This document shows positions 53,601 to 62,600 of a stretch of 64,000 nt of DNA, piece after piece. The notes under the pieces are model-generated. The model was not told the origin of the DNA. It did no database searches and saw only the letters and a program-made list of their open reading frames with translations. The position numbers were made by a program, and so were the translations under genes. This DNA is from Sipunculus nudus (taxonomy: Eukaryota; Annelida; Sipuncula; Golfingiida; Sipunculidae): assembly GCA_026874595.1 (NCBI GenBank), contig CM049308.1, positions 22,297,867 through 22,361,866 on the forward strand, given 5' to 3'. Position 1 is the stretch's first letter. Every line of letters begins with the position of its first letter.

Positions 53601-56600
53601 GAGATATTAGCTTGGATGTGTGCAGCGTTAACTAGAATGTAGGTGGCGCCACCTGTCATAAAATCAAGAAAGCTATCCAGGATGTATAAACCTGCAAAAT
53701 TTTAGGCAGTTATGTCAAACCACTACAGAGAAATGAGTGATTTTAGGCCACGGCAGACCAACAGACAGACGCTGTGCAAAATGTGCAAAAATTGTTGCAG
53801 GTGGCCCCTCCAGTTTTGTGTATGATAAAGATCTATGTGAGATCTATACACATGCAAAATTTTGGCCCAATCGTTCAAACGGTTCCCGAGATATGAGCTT
53901 GGATGTCTGCAGCATAAACTAGAATAAAGGTGGCGCCACCTGTCATAAAATCAAGAAAGCTATCCAGGATGTATAAAACTGCAAAATTTTAGGCAGATAT
54001 GTCAAACCACTGCCAAGATGTGAGTGACTTTATTGCACGGCAGACAAACAGACAGACGCTGTGCAAAAATGGTTGCAGGTGGTGCCACCAGTTTTGTGTA
54101 TGATAAAGAGCTATGTTAGATCTATACACATGCAAAATTTTGGCCCGATCGTTTAAACGGTTCCCGAGATATGAGCTTGGATGTCATCAGCGTGAACGTG
54201 AATGTAGGTGGTGCCACCTGTCATAAAATCAAGAAAGCTATCCAGGATGTATAAAACTGCAAAATTTTTGGCAGATATGTCAAACCACTGCCGAGATATG
54301 AGTGACATTATTGCACAGCAGACAAACAGATGCTGTGCAAAAATGGTTGCAGGTGGCGCCACCAGTTTAGCGTATGATAAAGAGCTATGTTAGATCTATA
54401 TACATGCAAAATTTTGGCCCGATCGGTCAAATGGTTCCCGAAATATGACCTTAGATGTCATCAGCGTGAACGTGAATGTAGGTGGTGCCACCTGTCATAA
54501 AATCAAGAAAGCTATCCAGGATGTATACACATGCCGAATTTCAGGTGAATTAGTCAATTCACTGCAGAGATATGAGTGATTTTAACCAAAGGCAGATGAA
54601 CAGATGGACACTGTGCAAACATGGTTACAGGTGGCGCCACCATTTTTTGTGTATGTTATAGAGCTATCCAAGGGCTACATTAGTATAAATTTTATTTCCT
54701 GATCAGTCAAACAGTTCCCGAGATATGAGCTTGGAAAGCTGATAAAATCAAGTCCCAGAGGAGCTCTCTGGAAACGAACGCGGCAACGGCGAGGAACCCG
54801 GTCAAAAACATAGTATCCACAAAACTTCGTTTTGGCGGGTACAAAAATACAGGTGGCTCCACCAGTCTGCAGAAACTAATAAAAACACTTACAAACATCA
54901 ATATCCATGCAAAGAATCATGGTGATCTCCGTATTAGTTGTTCAGATACTTCAGCTTTTGTATCAAATTGTCCATTATTCTGAGGGATACTTCGGAGTCC
55001 TATAGCTTGAAGGATATGGGTAACAGAGACTTAATTTTAAGTTTCCACAGGCACTTTTCATGGGCCTTCTTGCATGACAAGAATGAAGATTCTAGGTCCA
55101 GTTGTTGCGATTTGTACCCTGTTGACAGATAACCACATCTTTAAAGGTATCAAAAAAAGAGAAAAACAAGGGACCTATGGGTCACGATGCTCAGCTGTTA
55201 TATATGATAAAAAAATATTATTTAGAAATGAGGCACATGCTGGTTTTGTGTGGTAATAAATATAAATATATAAATGAAATATAACTGATATGATTATTAA
55301 AATAATATTAAAGAATATATTCATGAATGCATTCATGAATACATTTTGAAAGTATTTGCACGAGTATTCATATATTTTCATTTTTACCTGAATTCCCATT
55401 CTTTATGCAAGAAATTTTATAAACGAGTACAAAATCATATTCGTATTTAAATACAATTACTAAGTATTTGCACCATGTCTGGAATTTATTCAGTTTTCAC
55501 CAAACAATGATGTTGAGAATCCAGAATATACCAAATTCACACATTTAAATAATGATCATAAGTATCTGGTGTTATGGCTTTTATTTATATTAAAAAATAA
55601 CTAAAAAATTCATTTTTGACTAATTTCACATCAATGTACACACTAGACACAGCAGGAATCTAGATTAATATTATCAACTGCATCTTTGTCTAATTTCCTT
55701 CATATGATCCCTAATGATTAGTAATGAATAATATGATTTATTTTTTTATCATTAAAATTTCACTGAAAAATGCCATAGGTGACTGCATGGTGTTATTTGG
55801 AATATGTGACATTCTACCCATCGATACAAGATTCTTATATCATCAGTAACTGCAAGTTAATTTCCTGTTATTATAAACTAACAAATTCCTTTTCTATTTT
55901 TCTTTAATTTGTTATTAAAAACCAATAAAAATTTATTAATTTATTGTTTTTTGTTATGTTCTTGGTTAAAACTACTAGATGAGTTGGGTTGGACACCTGG
56001 ATCAACTGTGGCTGGCCATAAGCTGCCTGGATTCCATGTATGCCTCGCCTCAAGCGTGCATAATTTGATGAAAGGTCAACAAGGTCAACATACAGGTGAC
56101 TCAAGAGGGGCCTGGAGAGAGCCAAAGTCTGACAGGGTCTCATAAAAAACATTAATAAAAGCTACAATTTTTGGCCAATTTCTTTCAGCTTTTTTAAACT
56201 GAAAAGCTGAAATGCTTATGTGTGCATGATATGAAAATTATATCAACAGTGCTCACGGGAAACAAACGTGCCATGGTCACAGTTGGGCAAAATTTAAGGT
56301 ACAAATTTTATATTTATACTAAATAAAATTTGAAAAATTCAGAACTAATTTTGGGTATTCAATTGAATCTTGATTAAATAATGTTACATCCCTGACAAAA
56401 AAATCTCTAGCTTCAGCAATGCTCTTGTTAAGGGAGTAAATATATTTCTTGATTTTTTTACAAAGTGTATTATGTTTGGGCCCATAACTTAAAACAATTA
56501 CACAATACTGACATCATTCTGGCATGTGCATAGAGAATGAAAAATATGTATATTATTTATGATTAAAGTCAGATCAGTGGTTTTGATATTAGGCAGTCTT

Positions 56601-59600
56601 GAAGTGTAACAATGGGTTTTTAATGGAAAAATGAAGTTTTTCATTAATATCTCTAATGTCCTAGTGACCAAATTCTTGGCATGGTAGGGCATTTTCGAGA
56701 CATCTAACTGTATGCTGAATTTAAGGAACTTAGAGCTGAAGCTGGGGAGCTGAGCTCTTGCAAACTGCATAACACTAGCTTGATGTAAACAATATGTTAC
56801 ATGGTGCTTGAAAACTTGATTAAAATCTACAGTTTTTGATCAACTGGTTTCAAATTTTTGGTGTTAACAGTTGAAATGCTAACAAAAACAGGCTGTGAAA
56901 ATTAAATCCACAGTACTTACAGGAAAAAAACGTGCCATGGTCAAAGTTGGGCAAAATTTAAGGTACCAATTTTTTATTTTTATTAATATTTTAAAAAATT
57001 TAAAAGATTTTTATCTAATTTTGGGTATACAATTTAATTTTGATTAATTAAAGTTATATTACTGGAAAAAAGGTCCATAGCATTAACATTTTTTGTGTTA
57101 AGTGATCAAATATCTTTTCTGATTTTTTACAAAATGCATTATGTTTGGGCCCATAACTTTTTTAAATTAAATAATACAGACATAATTTCTAGCATGTACA
57201 TAGGAACTATATAGAGGAATATTTATGGTAAATATGAGGTAAAACAGATGAGTGGTTTTGATATTAGGCAGTCCTGAAGTGTGAAAATAGGTTTTTAATA
57301 AAAAATTGAGGTTTTTCCTTAATTTCTCAAAGGAACAAAGTTGCAAACACCCAGTTTTTGGCTTGGTAGGAGATCTTGGGGACATCTAACATTATGCCAA
57401 ATTTTAGATTCCTAGGTCTTACGGTTTCAAAACGTGCCACATCTACGGACGGACGGACGGACGGACTGACGGACGGACGGACGGACAGACGGACAGACGA
57501 CGGACAATGGACCACGACTATAGCTCAGATGACTTATAGTCAGCTGAGCTAAAAATCGTAAAAATTTGAAAAAAATAGAGGTGGCGCACCCAGTCTGCAG
57601 AAACTGATGGAACAGGTCATGATCAATATGTATGCCGAAAATCATGACCATCAGTGTTGTAGTTATTGAGATACTGCAGTTTTTGTATCAAATTTTCCAT
57701 TATTCTGGGGGGTAATTTGGAGCCATACAGCTTAAAGAATATGGGTAACAGAGACCTAATTTCAGGTTTCCATGGAGACTTTTCATGGGTCTCCCTGTGT
57801 GTCAAGAATGAAGATTCTAGGTCCAGTTTTAATGATTTGCGCCCTGTTAACAGATGTTCATAACTTTAAAGGTCTCAAAAATAGAGAAAAAATTCGTAAA
57901 AAAACCCGAACAAATACAGGTGGTGCCACCAGTCTGCAGAAACTGATGAAACACTCCATGATCAATATCCATGAAAACAATTATGGTGATCTCTGCATTA
58001 GTTGTTCAGATACTTCAGCTTTTGTATCAAATTTTCCATTATTCTGAGCTGTACTTTGGAGTGCCATAGCTCAAAGGATATGGGTAACAGAGACCTAATT
58101 TCAGGTGTCCATGGAGACTTATCATGGGTCTCCCTGTGTGTCAACAATGAAGATTCTAGGTCCAGTCCTTACGATTTGTACCCTGTTGACAGATAACTAC
58201 ATCCTGAAAGGTCTCGAAAATAAAAAAAAAAATTTGTAAAAAATCGAAAAATACAGGTGGCGCCACCAGTCTGCAGGAAGTGATGGAACATCTCATGATC
58301 AATATGTATGCCAAAAATCATGACCATCAGTCAAGTAGTTAATGAGATATTGAAGTTTTTGTATGAAATTTTTGACTTTTCTGGGGGGTACTTTGGGGCC
58401 CCATAGCTCGAAGGATATGGGTAACAGAGACCTAATTTCCGGTTTCCAAGGAGATTTTTCATGGACCTCTCAGAATCCCAAGTTACAAGGTTCTAGGTTC
58501 AGCAGTTACGATTTGTGCCTGGTTAACAGACGGACAGACGGACGACGGACAAAGAGTGATCGCTATAGCTCAGATGACTTTCAGTCAGCTGAGCTAAAAA
58601 GGACAGACAACCATATAAAACAATAAGGAATATGGATGGTCCCAACAGATCATATATCAGACAAACCTGTGAAAGATGAATACGCACAGTGAACTTCAAA
58701 GCAGTCCAGGCATTAGTTCTTGAGAAACTGGAGTTTTTGTATCAAGTTTTCCTCAAAACAGACACTCTACAGTGAAATATCAAATCTGCAAGTGACATTT
58801 GTCATGAGCTGGTCAGACCAGTTCTATTCACATTTTGCAAGCTGAAACAGGGATGGATATACCTGTATGTAAATAAGATAATTTAATGGAATTGTATGGA
58901 CAGCATTCCTACCTGCTTTATAGTAGTTTTAACAGTTGTTCCAGACGCTGTTTTATCCTGTCGCTTTTCTCTTGGCAGTTTAAGTGCAGCCCCTATGTCT
59001 CGTTTCCTCCTGGAAGAGCCCTGTCAGAAAAAAAAAATTAATCCTATAAAATGTTATTTTCGCAAAAACTCGAGTTTTGTGAACTGACATCATGGACTGA
59101 CTTTTCATAGCATGTTATTTTCATGGATTGCCTGGTAATTATTTTTACTAATTTGAAATTTTTAAAACTAGAAAACCCATCCAAGGATTGCAAGCCTCTG
59201 CCACATAGGGGGGGGGGGGGGGGGGTTATGTCCTTACTGTGGGATGCAAACAGCCACCCACTTCAGAAGTGATAGCATACATTTCAAAAAGGCTCTGTGA
59301 ATATTGAAATCTTGGTTCTGAAGTTTATACTGAATTGCAGATAAGCACTGCAAAAATTCCTCACCCCTAAGTACCGGGTGCTCAACCATGACCTGAATAG
59401 GCCACCTGCGAAGCACATGAGGCTGGTTTGCATTTACTTGTTTTACCCCTATTCCCAGGTTAATTCATGTATATTTGACTGCACATTTGTGAATATATCT
59501 AAAAGTCATGAGCCAGACTTGTTTCGGCCCAAGATGTGTGATTCCGATCCGCTCTGCTCCTCCCCGTCAACGTCTTGGGAACCACTCTTAGGAAAACGCC

Positions 59601-62600
59601 TTGTTTGGGAGACCCCTTTGGAATCGTATAATTGACATTTCAAGCGGTGTCAACATAAAATAATTACCTTTTTGTTGTCTTTGGATGTTTTATAAAACAT
59701 CTGCAAAGTATTGGCACCAAAATAATGCTCAATAGCCCTACTTATCCATAATTTTGCCAAGAGCTGATGTGTTTACATAGAGAACAAGCCGCCATGATTA
59801 CATTAACTGACCCACAGTCCTTTGCAACAGGATTTAGACTGGGAACCTGCTCTGATCTGATCGCTGTTTGAACTGGAAAAAGCGGGCGATAATAGATCTC
59901 GGTGGCGGGTACCAGTCGATCAACCTCCGCTCATTACAAATTCCTGTATATTTTCATGTTTAAATCACTGCGGGCTTACAAGGATCGTTAGGGGTAATAT
60001 TTCATTTGTATATATTAAGGTAAGAACGTGGTAAAGTTGCCAGAAAGACCCATTTACTACCAAAGACACTAACGGATGCATTTTGGTGTGTATATTTAGT
60101 AGTTTTAAGAGTTTTTTTGGAGCCTTCTACCAGTGTCTACCATTTCACCATTACAAGGCCTAACTGTACAGGCCATTCCCACAACTGTGATCGTATCACA
60201 GTTGTGGATCCGCAACAAGAGCCAGACCTACACCAAAATCTAAACGATCCTTCATTGGCCCATACCTGAGGTGCCCTGAAAATTTCATGGGATTCCGTCC
60301 ATGATTGCGTGGGTTATGTTGTGAACAAACAAGGATGAATGTACAACCTCCTGGCGGATGTAATTAATGCATCTACAAGGACGAGAACTGACAGCAAAAG
60401 AATGGTCCAGCTAGAAATGCATTAAATTGCATTAACACAAATTGGTGCTACGTGGCAGTCTATGTATACAAATATGCAAGCAATGCTCTCACAATTAATG
60501 CAGTTTACATGATCTTTTTTTTTGTTTGCTTTTTTTGCAATTCAAGGCACACTCCTGCAATTTGCAAAAAACATGCTTGCAAAAATTTCCAGGTTTTACA
60601 GGATTTCATTTGTTAACTTTAACTGCATATTTTTGAAAAAGTGACAAGATAAAACATTTATTACATTAAATAAAAGTCGCTTATAAAAGCAGCCAAAAAA
60701 GCAGAAATAAATAATTATATAAATTTGTTAGAGCTGAAATTGGACTCATGTATTTGATGTTTTCTGACTAGGGGTTGATTTTTCATTATGTCAACAGTCT
60801 ACGTCCAGGGGAAATATATTGATGATTTTAATTTTGAGCATCTATCATGTTGCATCAATTAGTAAACAAAGCTATGAATGCCAGTGATAGTATATGGATG
60901 CAATGAGCAGTACTAGGCATACATTATGTAAATTGGCAATTTACATACTTTGTGGCCTAATTAAAAATAACAAACTTGCCTTTACAGGTGGGCTTACAAG
61001 ATTATTTAAGTTATGTTCTAGGACTTCAGTGACAGACAAGAATTACCCTTGAGCATCATATATCAGAATAGCTAAGGTTACAAGAATTTTGTTCAGATAA
61101 ATGATTGTTGGATAAGTGAGACTGTCTTTGGAATATCTAGGATTGCCAACCTGCTGCTATACCAGATGTTATAAGATACTTAACTGACTAAAATTAGTGA
61201 AGCTATCCAATCATTAACATTGGCAACAATACTACAGTTACATTTGCCATTAATTTAATCCATATATCACATCATGTAATTATATTAAATTTTTTGGTAA
61301 ATGGCCCTGGATAAATACAAATTGATTTGCTTGATTATCTAATTCAGGTCATGTGTGGCTGCCCTGATAACTCAAATCACCTGGATTAAAATTTAATTCA
61401 AAATCTGCTTGTTTTTACACTCCAGGTTTGGGCCATTCACAGAACAAAATTCAATGCCAATTGTTTTTTGCAAAAGTATTATATCTGTTTTCAACACTTA
61501 GTGTTTTGTAACATTTTTTGTCCTATTTTTTAATAACATGTTAATTGCTAATGTAAAATGCCAATGTATTGATATAAGGACATCTGATGATTCACAATGC
61601 AATATCTGACTTTGTATCGCAATGTATCAATTAATCGTTACAGTACTAAATATTATCAAATAAAACTAACCTCTTTCTTGGTGTTTTTTTCCTCTTTTTT
61701 TGAACTTGTGGCTATAGTTTTATTTCCTTGTTCAGCAATCTGGAAAGCAAATAAATAGTGGAATTATCTTGTATATAAATGTGGAGAACACACTTTGCTT
61801 TCAGACTATGTACATGCTAAAGGGTCTGAGAGCATAAATTCGTAAAATATAAAAAGTGTCTATTCACCTACCTTTTGAAAAAGAATTTATGTGATTTCTG
61901 GCTTCCTCTGTGTATATATTAATGATCTAAGGGTAATTTTGGTTGTGGAAAGTTCTTATTTGGCCTTCACGATGGATGTATGAACTTGTTTATCAACAAC
62001 ATGTTTGTAAACACAGTAATGTTGACAAATGGGAAAAACATGCAAACTGAGGTGGCTGCTTTCCTGCCAGATGCCCTTGTTGAATTTGTTTTATTTTGGC
62101 AGGCCCCAACATATTATAAACACATTGATATAAACAAAAGATGCAGCCTGTATGCGGTGATATCCATGTTTCCCGTCCTTTTTTTAATAAAAGCTCCCAG
62201 GGATTACCTTAAGTTTATAAAGGTCAGATAGGTGCTTTGGCCCCTTGAAGTAACATGAGCTTTGTAAGAGTGCATGATTACCCCTTCTCAAGTCTTGTGG
62301 CCTCTAACCTCATTTATACATGAGCAACTTTTACCAAGATCAAACTCAGGTCAACCACATAACTGGTTAACATTCATACTGAGTTTCACAAAACTGGCCG
62401 AAAACACTTTGTGCAGGCTTAATCAGAGAACCTTCTCTGCTGCCAATACGGAAAGTGACTTATATAATGCAACTACTTACTATTATAATTAGAAGTAGAT
62501 CCCAGTAAAACTTTTTGAGAAAAAGTGTCGCATGTTACCTGGAAAAATTTTGTATAAAACAATTCAAAATTAAGGTCCCAAAATGTGCATTCAGACAATG

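Larger units (their letters stand above)
53056..58600 (+). mobile_element. Family D' element with two nested elements
   Basis: The left end is CAAGTGACCCATGGGTCATG then CGCTCAGCTGAC. The right end is GACGGACAAAGAGTG, then ATAGCTCAGATGACTTTCAG..GAGCTAAAAA. The core has about 335-bp units: AGGTGGCGCCACCAGTCTGC, GGATATGGGTAACAGAGAC, AAGATTCTAGGTCCAG (57575, 57917, 58252). It is interrupted by family A (53236-54846) and family D (55167-57554). Sequence on both sides of each insert joins to reproduce the intact unit seen at 57880-57930. Confidence 0.72.
58601..61670. other. TMEM87 intron parts without clear features
   Basis: 58601-58860 continues D-type repeat units. 59209-59226 is a G-run. 59640-61670 shows no gene apart from the candidate 33-nt microexon. 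60225-60390 is an inverted fragment similar to the sequence before family K copy 2 (ACCTCCTGGCGGATG). Confidence 0.45.
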
